Below, piece by piece: positions 1 through 11,736 of a stretch of DNA of 64,000 nt (positions are counted from its first letter, which is position 1; each line of letters begins with the position of its first letter). Position numbers and translations under genes: made by a program. The notes below the pieces were generated by a model that was not told the origin of the DNA, did no database searches, and worked only from the letters and a program-made list of their open reading frames with translations. The DNA comes from Litomosoides sigmodontis. Its lineage: Eukaryota > Nematoda > Chromadorea > Rhabditida > Onchocercidae. The stretch covers positions 9,955,652 to 10,019,651 of the forward strand of contig OY718805.1 of assembly GCA_963070105.1 (NCBI GenBank), read 5' to 3'.

Positions 1-131
1 CCGTACTTTTTACTAGTCCTTCCTAACTGAACTTGTTGTTCCACACGTACCATTTTTGTTGTTATGCTATGAAGAATTTGCGGTAAATGAATTGCGGCAA
101 TGATGAAGACCAGTTGTATTGACTTTTTCAT
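1..131 (-). CDS. Start of a secreted-protein gene, cut by the left window edge
   Basis: Reading the minus strand from the ATG at 131, the frame stays open to the window edge for 43 codons. The first 22 residues (MKKSIQLVFIIAAIHLPQIL then HS) have two lysines followed by a strong hydrophobic core, the pattern of a cleavable signal peptide. A good donor (ATG followed by GTACGT) lies 26 codons in at about position 53, so the first coding exon may end there and the remaining open frame may be intronic. The product is therefore probably secreted or membrane-anchored, but nothing identifies its family. The rest of the gene lies to the left of the window. A chance hydrophobic frame in A+T-rich DNA cannot be excluded. 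Confidence 0.4.
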   Translation of the reverse strand, partial: MKKSIQLVFIIAAIHLPQILHSITTKMVRVEQQVQLGRTSKKY

Positions 132-1326
132 TTTGCCAAGCTTTTGTTTTGAACAAAATTCAGTCATTAATTCTTTATCTTTTAAAAATCGAAAAAAGGA
201 AAAGTATGTGAAATTGGAGAAAAGATGTGAAGATGTATGGATGAAAATGAATAAGTAGGAAGCAAAATTTTTATTTCATTTTTATTGATTTAAAATTTTC
301 TATTCATCGTTTTCGTTTTGCTGTGGAACTAGTTCTTCTCTTCCGTTTTCTCTCTTCTCCTTTTGCGAGGTTAAATCAATAATAATTCTTTTTAATCACC
401 GTAATTTACCTAGTTTTATTTTGCTTCATTTTCATTGCATGAAATCATTTGTGGTTGGAATTTTAATTTCATATCCTTCGTATTTTAGACTTCGTCTTAT
501 TGCGCATGGTTTTTAACTGATTAGAAAGAATTTTTTTACACATTTAATCTGATTTTGCCACAGCCGTCTTTTTCTGTCAAATACTTTTGAGCTTTTCAAA
601 ATTGGAATTAGAGAAATTGCACTGAAAGTGACGATTCGTGAAAATCTCTGTGTGTTGTCTTCATTTCAAAATTGCAATTGTTAACCGTTTAATAGAAAAA
701 ACTGTTTCAGATCATAATTATTAAATTGTTAGTTAATGAATATATTTAATTAGGAGGTGAACTGTTAACGAAATAACTGTGCAAATTATTAGAAGGAAAA
801 TAGCGAGAAATATTAGTACTTTTGCACAAAGTTGGATTATCTTTATCGTTCCGGAAAACTTTCTTATATTGTTAAAAAGACAGCAATTCACGTAAATAAT
901 ATTTCCCTGTAAGAAATGATTCAAAGTACAGTCGTACAAAAATGTCAAAATGGAGGAAAAAAACGGAAATCAAAAGGCCAAACTATGATCATAAATTACA
1001 TCCTTGAAAAAAGTAATTTCCGGTAGAATATAAACCTTTCTTTCCTTCCTTGTTTTTTCTGAAATTTATTCAATCGAAATTTGCGTGAATTTGTAATGAC
1101 ATAGCAATTAATTCATTATGATTGTTAGCGTATTATCGCGTCATAGTACGATTATCATCCTACCAACCAATTGTCATTAAATTTCAATTTGCTAATGAAA
1201 AAGATAAAAGTATGCTAAATATTTGGAAAAACGGTGCTACGAAATCACATTCGTCTTGAAGTTAGAAAAAAAGGAAAATGATAAAGAAAGAAAATATTTA
1301 AATGTAAATGTACTTGCAACTGTTAT

Positions 1327-1330
<4 letters not shown>

Positions 1331-1392
<62 letters not shown>
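1331..1392. repeat. (TA)n dinucleotide microsatellite
   Basis: About 31 uninterrupted TA units are visible. The overlapping open frame at 1,223-1,411 translates the repeat as alternating Tyr and Ile and is not a gene. Confidence 0.97.
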
Positions 1393-1396
<4 letters not shown>

Positions 1397-3889
1397 TTAT
1401 TTATATGGTAGTGTTTGCTCCAGTGAATTTTATAATTCGTATTTGAAATATGATTAATGATAAAGTTGATGTTGACGATCTGTTTGCATTAAATTTGAAC
1501 AATCCTATCATTATCATATCGATATGAAATTTCAAGTGTAACAAGAAAACTTGTTGGATATAAAAGGTGCATCAAAGTGAACAAGCAAAAGTACCGATCA
1601 TCTCGATTACGATAATTAGCAAGTAATTTATTAATTAATAAACTTGTAGTTGGTTAAATGCTACGTTCTAAATTCATTACATTTTTTTTCCTAGTAAAAG
1701 TCAATTTTTCTGCGTTAGGTATAATATAATGTAACGAAATGGATTAAATTACACTTCTACTATTAAGTAATATGCAATTTAAATTATAAATAAGATTTAA
1801 TTTGGCAAAAAAAAATCCAAAAAAGTTTTTGCAAGAAATTGTCAATGTTTGGTGACACAAACACACACACACACGGAAAATCAATTTCCTTCCATTCTGT
1901 CCTTACTGTCAAACATACCCCGTCGTCAACAATTCTCATAAATTCTAATGGTGAGCTTTAAACGACGTTCCACCACTTTTGGATGTGTAATTATGCGCAT
2001 GGCTCTGCCTTTCTCTCTCTCCCTTTCTCTCCCTCTCTCTCTCTCTATCTCTCTCTCTCTTGAGATTGCTACACATTGGACTGGGAAAGAATTTTATACT
2101 TTTAAATGAAAAATGTTTCTCATTCTTAATTTTTTCCTCGTTCGATGTCAGAAAAAAAACATGACGATGAATATTTGGCGAAATTAAGTGTGCTTGAAAG
2201 CTTCTCCCTTGTTCAATTATAGGATTAGTGTGATTTATAACATCCTACCCTGTGATTAATTTTGAAATTGTCTCTCTTTGAAAGCGTGCACTTCTAATAT
2301 ATTTTATTTTAAAAAAAATTTCTCCACTAAAGAAGAAAAGAAAATCAAGCGAATTAATTAATTTTTGACAAATAACCAAACAAATTATATTAATTTCTTA
2401 TTTATCACCTAATTTTTCTTGATATTTGATAATATCTATTAATTTTTTCATTAATTTCACTCATGCTTCTATGCTTTATTTCGTTCGGTTTTCATTTTAT
2501 CCAAATTTCATTCTGTTTCCGATTTAATTATTTTAAGAACTTCACTCAATTAATTGAAAAAAATTATTTCTGGAATTAACCGATAAAGCAAGGGAAACAT
2601 CAAATTTTGTTCGTCGAAATGTTGAAGGACAAATTTGGAATGAGATAATCTTGATTGTTTGTAAAATATTTTTAAAAAAAAAAGGATGAGCAACATTTAA
2701 AAAAGAGTGAAAAAAGAGTGACATTTTAAAGAATGGAAATATTTTTCGTAATTTAGCAAATGTTTTTATGCTAACTATTCTACGACGACCCTTAAAATAT
2801 TTCGCTAGCATTCTTGCAAAAATAATGATTGATGAAAATGAAACCTTTTTTTAGCATTTTTCAGAAGAATTATATGAAAGATTGATAATGAGATGTTCCG
2901 GAGAATTTTGTCTTTGAATTTAAAGGAAATATGCGAAGTATGTTAGGGTTAACTCAAATTAGATCGATTTTGAATTTATCGATGTCAATTTGGTATCTAT
3001 TACTACCTACTTCTACGAGGCAGAAGGTGACAGGTAAAAGATATCAAAGCTTAAGTGGGCAATTAATAATTTAGATTGTTTCGAACAACATAACACGATT
3101 CATTCTCATCTTTTAAAATTCTGCTAATTATTTAATCAAACTTTTCCGCTCAAATGCAATCGTTTAAACTGACCAACACTACTTCTGAGTACATTCAACT
3201 AATTAGCATAGAAGAATTTCTGAGAAAAAAGGAGACCTGAATCTCTCGTATGAATTTATTAGCACTGCTTGATGCTTCATTAATTTTGCTAATGCACTTA
3301 ATGATTAGAAATGATCATTCTGGCATTGATAAAGACGAAAGAAGAAGAACTGCTTCATTGTAGAATTTCTTCCTAAAGAAATATCGGTCAAGTGTCTTCC
3401 TGTAAAACAATGTGGAAAAAGAAAACGAAAAAAAAATTGACGTCAATTTAATGAGAAAGAAAAGGCGTGAACTGAAGTGATAAAACGATCGAAAGATAAA
3501 ATAAGACAGAGCTGTTGTATTTGAACCAATTTCAAAATGAAATTATTTGTCCATCTGCATTTTTCTAAAGCAAATAGTGCGAGATAAAAATATATCCTAT
3601 CACTCGTAAACGTAACGTAAAATAAACGTGGAAACAGTTAAGAATTCTGTCGGTATGATGAAAGATTTAGCAATAATGTATTATTTAAATGAAAGAGTAT
3701 CGTTATGAAAAGTGCGAGAAAGTATCACTCCAAAAAAAAATTCAACATGAAATTTATTAAAATATTATTAAATTTTTTTTAACAGAGGAATTTAACAGTT
3801 AATAATCGAGAGGTGAGGAAAGCTAATAAATAAATATTACTGCAAAGTATTACTCTAACAGTTGCGCCCGTAATGATGACAGACATTAT

Positions 3890-4709
3890 ATAGAAGAGTG
3901 AAAAGATTAAATTACCTGTATGGAAAGAAAGTAAGAGACAAGAAAGCATATGGAAAGAAAATAAGACACAGAGGAAAGTTTTATAAACGTGAAATTTGCA
4001 TAAACATGCACAATTTGCCGTCATTTCATAATATTCAAATATCTCACATTTTCTGTCCCTCTCTTCAATAATTTCAATTCGTAAATTTAATACTTATAAT
4101 TGTACCTAATTACGTTCTGCACTACTAAATTTTTACTTTAATCAATACTATGATGCATTTCATGCTTTTTATTTTATTAAATTTATAAACTAGTGAAAAG
4201 TTGAGTTGCAATCTGTGGAGAAAATTGAAGTACTGCTGATGAAATTGATCAATAATATGAATATTTGGTTGAAATAAATAAAATTAAGGATATTTCTTGA
4301 TTATGCCTGATAATTCACTCATTTAGTTTTCATGGAAATAAAATTACCGCAGAAATGCAATGAAAAAGGGAAATTTTATAAAATAGACAAATGGATGTGT
4401 AGTTTCCAACATTTGTTGCAAGGAGCGTTAAACTGAAATGCATCGTTTTCATCACATTCATTTTTCCAAGGCTATTAGTTTCACCGGGAAAGTTGAAGGG
4501 AAGATACTATAATTTGTTAAATTTTGTGAAAATTTTAACAAATTTAAAATGGTTTATTTTTGGCGGTGATAGGTTTATTTTGGTGATAGGTAATTTCACG
4601 TTTATAAAACTTTCCTCTGTCTCTTATTTTCTTTCCATATGCTTTCCTGTCTCTTATTTCCTTTCCATACAGGTAATCTGTAATTTTTTTAATCTTTTCA
4701 CTCTTCTAT
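3890..4709. repeat. Foldback inverted repeat with arms of about 110 bp
   Basis: The left arm (3,890-3,996) and the right arm (4,592-4,709) are reverse complements over about 105 bp with few mismatches and one small insertion of about 10 bp in the right arm. Examples of shared arm sequence are AATTTCACGTTTATAAAACT and CTTTCCATACAGGTAAT read on the right arm. Each arm contains two imperfect copies of a roughly 27 bp subunit with the core CTTATTTTCTTTCCATA. The arms are separated by about 595 bp of unrelated A+T-rich sequence without an open frame. The layout fits a MITE or foldback element, or a rearranged duplication. No target-site duplication was identified with confidence. Confidence 0.8.
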
Positions 4710-5973
4710 TTCATAGGTTTATTTTTAGCGGTGAAAGCATGAAATTCAATTCAGAACAGTTAGAGGGTAATTTGATGCTTTAAATTTGTATGTAAAATTT
4801 TACACTTTATATACTGTCAAAAAAATATTTCTCGTTGTAATTTGGTATTTTTAGCTTATTAAATTTTTGTCTTCAATTTCCAATTTGAAAAATATTGCTC
4901 AAAATATTTTCGTTTTTGAAAATTTAAAACTTCCGGATAATTTCGCTAATAACCTATGCTAAGAAAAGTTAAAGATTTGAAGTTTTTTTTTTCAAGCATT
5001 CAAATAAATTATTTCATGCTTTTTGATTTCTGTCACTGCACGACGACACACAGTGTGTAAATTACAACTCCTTATCAGAGTATGCAAAAAGTTCACTGAA
5101 TCGTACCTCGTTCTTTTCTCCTAAGGTTTCTTCCTTAGCGAGTTGAAATTTGAGCGTGAAAAGTTCAAAGTTCTTTCACTAAAGTTCCAGCTCACATTCA
5201 CTGTTTGGAATGTGCTTTTCGTGTTAAGTGAAACGCCACAGAGGAACAGCAAGGACAGTTTCAAACAGTCAATGAACAGTCATCAATTGACTTCCACCCC
5301 ATAAAACTGCCCCCACAAATTCACACTCACTCATTGATTGATCTAATTTAATGTGCGATGCGTTAGGATATCATAAAGTTATGCTTTATTTCCGATCAAC
5401 ATTTTTCTCCATTTTTCCGTATTTCGGTAATCAGGATGTGCAATTCAGGATGTGAGTTTTGTGGTGCGCCCTTCTTTCCTTTGCTACTTCCTTCATACTC
5501 TGAATACTGCTGTTGTGACATCAATCCGGACTTCATAGTTCTAGAAGCAGTGCTTCCTCCTTCTTTTTTTTTGCACTCTAAATCCAGCACCATCGATATG
5601 CTCAAAACTTTGAAGCTTAACTTAGGCAATGTTTAATTCATCCAATTTGCATCAAATTCATCAAATTTCATCAAATTTTACACTTCATCATAGCTATGCA
5701 ACGTTGAGAAGTAATTCGTAGCCGAATTTAAATGAAATAATTATACTCTAAATTGACCCGTTACTGTGTAGAACATCACGCTGATAGAATTAAAATCAAA
5801 CGCATCAGACAGATCAAGTCAGGTGGAAGAGTAATTTTTCTCGCATTAGAATTTCAAACAAAACGAAACAACCAGTGAACTATCCTATTTAATATTTATT
5901 TTCAATGTTTCTGACAAGAATTCATTTCCAGTGACTAATATGTTGAAGTTAAATGAAATGTTTTCATTTCGAA

Positions 5974-8900
5974 ATGAGGACTGCTTATCATCCAGTTGTT
6001 TTCACAGTTTTCCTCTGCTTTTCACGGTGATCTTATCAATCATATAAATCTGATAATTTCCTTTTCAGTTATAAAACTTCGCATCACTTATTTACATATA
6101 TTATTGCAATCAATAATTTTTTGAAAGGTAAAAAATAGGCAAAAGTAAATTTCTGAAGTAAACTTTCTGCAAAGATCACTTGATTACCATTTACATAATT
6201 ATTAATTAATTCATCAAAAATTAAGCTTATAGTTAAGAGTATTGATCTTTTAAATTACATGAAACGAATAAGTCATCACTTCAATCTTTTCTTTATAGTG
6301 GAGTTGAAAAGGTAGAAGTAAATGAGGAACAGAGGGATGATTACAACCGTAAATTGAACAGCTATTATCGTTGTATGAAAGGACAAGAGAAATACGTCAA
6401 AGAAAAGGTGACGCCAATTCAGGCAATTGTCGCATTACGAGATGCTGAACTGGAATTGCAGTGTTTCAGATGGTAGTTGTTCACGTCCTGACTGCCGTAG
6501 ACAGTTGCAGATACATAAGTGATACTTCTTAACGTCTTGGTATGGATGAGATGAGAGTAAATATCGTTTGGAGAAAAGAATTTGCTGAGGAATCACTAGT
6601 TGACACGCATTCCGATCACTTTTTTCCGTTTATAGTTTAAGTCCGGAAGAGCAAACGGAAGTGGAAGAAGTTTGGAAGCCAAATGAATCATTTATAGGAA
6701 AAAAAATTCGTCAAATTATTGATAAAGTAAAAGAGGTATAGCTATCATAGAAATTATTGCTTTTTTTAGCAAAACAAAAATTCATTCCTTTTCTTGCTTT
6801 TGAAAAGTCGCTTGTAACGTTTTCTCAAAATGGAAAAACTAAGAAAGTTGGATAAGAAATATTGATTTATTCTTGCAGTTTATCTTATCGGAAGTTCAAC
6901 GTGAAGGAAAGGAGAGGGCAAATGAGTGGGATTTCAACTGGGAGAAAGCCAGTTTTCAGGAAGGTACGGGTGGTTGGTGGCGAGCTATAGCTTACGTTGA
7001 TCCTACCCTATCCGTGGCCGAAAAAACAATATCTCTTATTAAAAAGTAGCGTTATTATTACTCGTACCTGACCTAATTTAATAGCCACCGATAGTACCAC
7101 AAGCAGAGGATATACGTTTCCTAGAAGACTGAAGGTACACGTGCTGAAGACGTGTTAAAAGCGTGTCCAGTAGTGTAACTCAAAGAGTACTCGCGAAAAC
7201 AACTACGCAGCAATCCGGAGGTGCTAAATTGTACAACTACGCAGCAATCCGGAGGTGCTAAATTGTTGGGGACATTTCCTACGCGCAATAAAACTGTGCA
7301 GGACAAAATGTTGACGTGGTAGAGACTGACCACTGCGGAATGTGGTAAGCAACGACGCATTCCTCAAGTGGCTCTTTTCACTTCCTCCCTCACTCACATT
7401 TGCTCCATCGGTCATCACTTTCTGGCGGTATTAAAAAAAAAAAGGAGGGAGCTTAGTTTAAGCGGACGCATGGATTTGTTTAGGCTTATTTTGGAAAAAA
7501 ACTGCAATCTTTTTTTGAATTTTTCAGCAATGAAAAGTATCGTTTTTGACGGAAAATTTAAGTTCCTATTTGAAATTTGAACTTTTTTTACGAATATATC
7601 TTTGTGAAAACATTTTAATAAATGATTTTGATTTTGGTATATGCTTAGGTTCATGAAACGTCAAGCAAGTGAACCCAAACTTGGTGATCATTTTGAGCTT
7701 ATACTACCAAAAGTAAGTCGAAAAGACACGGGTTGGTATCGTTGTATGAGACGTGTGAACAATGCAGTACACATTGCTAATATATATTACGTCGATGTGA
7801 TCACCAATTCAACACCTCGAATTGTTAGCTTATAAAATTCGAATTTGACTGCATTTTATTTCGAATACAATATGAATTTTAATGGATGCATCAGTTAAAT
7901 CAATTAAGCTGTTTTCAGATAATAAACGGTCCTGTGGCGGATGAAATGAAAGCTATGCGACATGAGTTCGCACATTTGAAATTGCAATCAAATGCATTCG
8001 CTACTCCATGGAGCGAATGCAGTAATTGCGGCACAAAGGAAGGCGAAATGCGTCGCAAAATTGTTTGTCATTTATCGGTAATAACATTTTACATTTACTT
8101 GCCTCGCACACAGTGGAACGTCTAATTGACCAAGCGCTGACCCCTCCGTTGAATAACTCCAACCGATTGTGCTCATCGAAAAAGTTCAGATTGGGCCTGG
8201 CATATCGTATGCTGAAATTGCAAATTCCACGATGTCATACATGCAACTTTTCTCTCACATTCCTTGTCGCAGCTCATTGGTACCAATTCAAATACGCAAT
8301 ATCCTATGGCCCATTCAAGATATCGTCCACGTCAGAAATTGCTTTGTAAGAGTAATTAACCGGTAATTTTCAGAAGAGCTAGGACAAACTGTACAATGAT
8401 AGGTTTCGATCTTAAGTTTTTTTTGTACACGTTAGTCAGCTTACTGCTGTGGAAAATGATTGCGTAACACTTCGTTTCCATTTATGTCTCTGTGTCTTGC
8501 AAGGACCTGAGGTCACACGATAACACTCTCAAGGACCAGTGGTCACACGATAACACTCTTCCTCTCTCTCTCTTTCTCTCAGGTACCATGCAAACAAGTG
8601 AAAGTAAGCCAGACACGTCTAGTGATGGCTAAGAATGAATTTGGACGAAACATTATTGCTGACAAAATTCCACCAGGTGAATATCAAATAAACGAACGAT
8701 TACCGCCTCTTCGCAAAGCTGTAAAACGGGAAGCCATACAGGTCTTCTGATACAATCCCGATAAAATTGGCTCAATAAAATTTATTTCTTTGAAACAAAT
8801 TTTTTATTCTACCTAAAAATTTAGTCTAAATTATGCTAGTTCAATATTTCAAGTGGAACATTGCACAGTCGCAATTTGCTGAGGACACTTTTCAGGCTCT

Positions 8901-9755
8901 TGAAAATGATCCGTATATTTTATCTTGTCCACAAAAGGAATTTGGCATTTTTTGGGCCTTAAATGAAACTTATATCTCATCTACTTCACTCTTGGCACGG
9001 TATCCCGATAAGAGAATTTATATCGATGGCGATAATCAGCTAATCATTAATTACCTCAAGTTAGAAGATGACGAAAACTTCTTCAGGTAGAACTTAAACT
9101 CATCGAAATCATTAGAAAGATGAGAGAAAGCAAACTGAGAACAAATTTCCACATCCCCAAGACGGCTTGAAATTCTACGATTGGTTTAATCAACGCTGAT
9201 ATCTAATTAATTCGCCACTTCCCTACATGCTCAATTCTAACAGCACGTAAAATGAACATTATTTTTTAGCAAAACATCCCAATAATTTTCAAATTTTTTT
9301 GCAGTTGTCATCGAGCATACGACGGTGATGTACTACGAACATTTAGTCTCATTGTCAACAAAGGCAAACAACGTCAGGAAATTGTTGAATATATTAATTT
9401 TGGTATCAGGTTTGCATCGATGTCCATCTCTTGCAAGCAAATTCTAAACTCACTGCAAAAACTTTTGCATAATTAAAATGTAAAAGTTGTGTTTTCTTAG
9501 ACCATTACCTTAACCCTACTAGAATTATCGTAAATGTAATCTGTTTGATCATTTTTGATTACTCTAACGGATGTTATCATAATTTTCCTATTCACACTTT
9601 TAAGGTACGGTGCATTTCTACTTATACTATTAATGGTACTATCAATTACTTTGAATGTAAGTGTCCAGTCAGAAAAATACAGACGTGAAGTTGCAATCAA
9701 ACAACACATCAACAAACAGATGCACAAAGCGAATAATAATGTAAACTCTGAATAA
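5974..9755 (+). CDS. Single-pass membrane protein with two Ig-like domains and a WSxCxxC motif (FAM187-like)
   Basis: Predicted exons are 5974-6026, 6299-6472, 6636-6735, 6879-6963, a tentative 7085-7151, 7649-7823, 7919-8077, 8190-8345, 8583-8741, 8869-9086, 9305-9409 and 9605-9755. All junctions are in phase and give 533 residues. Residues 1-18 form a signal peptide. A first Ig-like region runs to about residue 205, with paired cysteines near 73/76 and in DTGWYRC (192). A TPWSECSNCG segment (247-256) resembles the thrombospondin-like WSxC motif of FAM187-type Ig proteins. A second Ig-like domain lies at about 385-465, with Cys396 pairing with Cys450. A membrane helix at about 486-505 precedes a 28-residue basic cytoplasmic tail. 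The product is expected at the cell surface as an adhesion or recognition protein. The fifth exon is the least certain: it is needed to satisfy phase but has no independent support, and its intron neighbourhood carries a 34 bp tandem duplication. Assignment to the FAM187 group is by motif layout, not by a search. Confidence 0.8.
7199..7266. repeat. Exact 34 bp tandem duplication
   Basis: The 34 bp unit at 7,199-7,232 is repeated without mismatch at 7,233-7,266. The core is CAGCAATCCGGAGGTGCTAA. It lies in the predicted intron between the tentative fifth exon and the sixth exon of the Ig-domain gene. The lack of divergence points to a recent event. Confidence 0.95.
8501..8560. repeat. Imperfect 30 bp tandem duplication in an intron
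   Basis: Two 30 bp units (8,501-8,530 and 8,531-8,560) share GGTCACACGATAACACTCT and differ at about three bases. The duplication lies 23 bp before the exon beginning at 8,583 and is followed by a CT-rich polypyrimidine tract. Confidence 0.9.
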
Positions 9756-10262
9756 CAGCAACAGAGGCGTGGATGAGATCTTCAGTTTCACCTAATTTTT
9801 ATAAGATGTAACTAATTAACTCCAATAGCACGTTCCAAAACTTAGCTTTTTAATGCTAAATGAATACGTGTTTCCCATAAACTGGCCATATGCAATACTA
9901 TATTCTTTATTGAATCATCTAATCCATTAATGAACTAAAGTGAAATCTTCGGTAATTTGCTGTTTTCTTTAATGCTAATACAAAATTTGATACTGATATT
10001 TCGTTTTTGCTACTTCACTTGTTTCCACACGTACAGAAATGATAAAATCTTACACTGATATCTCCGCGTTGCGATTATTTTCCTCTTTTCTTTCTTACAG
10101 GTGAGTTCACAATAAAATTTTAAGCAGTATGTTATATGTTATATAAGCATTTTATACGTAAATTCCGTGACGTACAGCATAAATACGCTTCACTGAAGGG
10201 ATAAGTTTATGCAGAGAAATTGATGATATAAAAAGACGAGAAGTGTGCCAACTTCTTAATTA
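9756..10262. other. Convergent intergenic gap
   Basis: About 500 bp of A+T-rich sequence lies between the 3' ends of the Ig-domain gene (plus) and the STAR gene (minus). It would hold both 3' untranslated regions. No further feature is seen. Confidence 0.6.
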
Positions 10263-11736
10263 TCAGCGCTCTCCTCTCATTTTATTACCATCGATAAAGT
10301 GCTTCATCATAAAATATTTCTTTATATGTCGTACGCCACTTGCAAGTTTCATAGCGCAAAGTGCAATCGTTGAGTCATTTGCGCGCACAAGTAAATGAAG
10401 CGGCTCGAGTAAATGCTCCCAACCCGCGTAATTCTTCAAACGAAATTCTAGGCGACGATCCTGAACATCATGCACACTTAACGTCCTAATACTGCTCGTC
10501 ATATTGCTGTAGTAGAATCTAATCAAATCATGGTGCCACGACATCTATTCAACTAAAGTAAACAGTAATAGTCACAGTTATCATTTATCCTAAAATTAAA
10601 ACAGACTTAATTAAACAGTGGCAAATTTCTTCCTCTCTCATTCGCATACGTAACGTCAAGGAATTAGTTAACTTCTAGTTGTAACTTACCAGCAGTGATC
10701 CTCTTCCACGTATCAAAATCTGGCAGTTTGTTTCGTTTTCTAAGCGTTTTAATAAAATAGAGCGCAAGTTCCTTGCTTTTCGTACGTAATAGCAACTTTG
10801 TTCCTTTGAAAACATAATTTTTTCCTGCAGTGTTACACTCTCTTCCTCCTCAATTTTTGATTGCCATTCCTGCATTATTACAGTTACTACAGTAAATTAA
10901 TAAATGACAATGAAATTGAGAGTGAGCAGTTTAATTTTCATTTTTACGTTAATGAATGTAACCTAATTTAACATCCATTAATAAAATAAGTAAAGTTTCC
11001 CCAACCATTTAGTTATGAATGATAGAGAAAAATTGAAATTGCAGAATTAGATATAATGTTAAATTGAAAATGGTAAGCCATTTTGTTCATATATACGCAG
11101 TATATGATTGACGTAAAAAAAATTAGCAACAGATCTGTCTAAGCTAAGAGTAGTGAAGTGTACTAAAAGCTCATGAAATTAGATTTCATGCAGTGTTACA
11201 GAAGAAAACTTTAGGACAAACATTTCCGGATGAACCCATCTGATCATCGTCTTGCTTGTTACACAGTAAATTCCACACTTTGTTTAATTCAGCTGTAAGT
11301 AGAGCATCCGCACGCAGCAATAACCTCGGAGATCGAATTTTAATTTCATTCAATTGTTGCAATTCCAAAATAAGTTCTTCCAAATATCTAAAACTCATCG
11401 AGCATTTTTCATTATTATGGAAAAGTCCCGAGAACTAGCAAGAGATCACTCGCTTATTTTTGCACTTTTCTTCCTAAACTGATCATCGCCTTGCTTGCAA
11501 TAAACATTCTGAGATAAAATTTGTCTAAACACAAAATTCTGTGGTACCTATTTCAGTATGAAATGAGTTACGTAATAAAAGAAACAGAAAATGAGAATTC
11601 GAAAAAGGATTGGATACCGTGCTTTTTGTTGGAAAAACTTTAGGCGATTTACTAGCTCATGGAAATAATGATTGGAAGAACTGTCATCAGCTTCCCCACT
11701 GTCCCAGGAACAGTTCGCCAGCCAGAACGAATCCAT
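10263..11736 (-). CDS. Small STAR-family protein: Qua1-like helix plus KH domain with altered GxxG loop
   Basis: Minus-strand exons are 11618-11736, 11222-11387, 10690-10869 and 10263-10460, all in phase, giving 220 residues. The segment starting YLEELILELQQLNEI (41-55) and ending in a LLLRADALLTAELNKVWNLL helix resembles the Qua1 dimerisation region of STAR proteins. The KH domain follows at about 108-208: KRLENETNCQILIRGRGSLL (136-155) is the typical STAR/KH strand and GRGS turn, and the final exon carries the GWEHLLEPLHLLV motif. STAR proteins bind RNA as dimers and act in splicing, translation and mRNA stability (GLD-1, Quaking and Sam68 belong here). Where other members have GPRG, this protein reads NLRS (129-132), so the usual RNA-contacting loop is lost. 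At 220 residues it is shorter than GLD-1-type members and no clear Qua2 was seen. The exon 3 donor is a perfect GTAAGT. Confidence 0.85.

Larger units (their letters stand above)
132..5973. other. Gene-poor intergenic stretch
   Basis: No recognisable coding exon was found on either strand. The open frames here (for example 733-948, 2542-2811, 3779-4024, 4493-4783) are short, low in complexity and rich in Phe/Leu/Ile/Lys, as expected by chance at this base composition. The stretch holds a TA array near 1,331-1,392, a short CA run near 1,858-1,875, a CT run near 2,010-2,060 and the foldback repeat at 3,890-4,709. One minus-strand frame at 5,396-5,629 has a less repetitive composition and might be an isolated exon. 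Confidence 0.6.

Noticed and set aside
1223..1411. Open frame with alternating Tyr-Ile
   Set aside because: It is a translation of the TA microsatellite.
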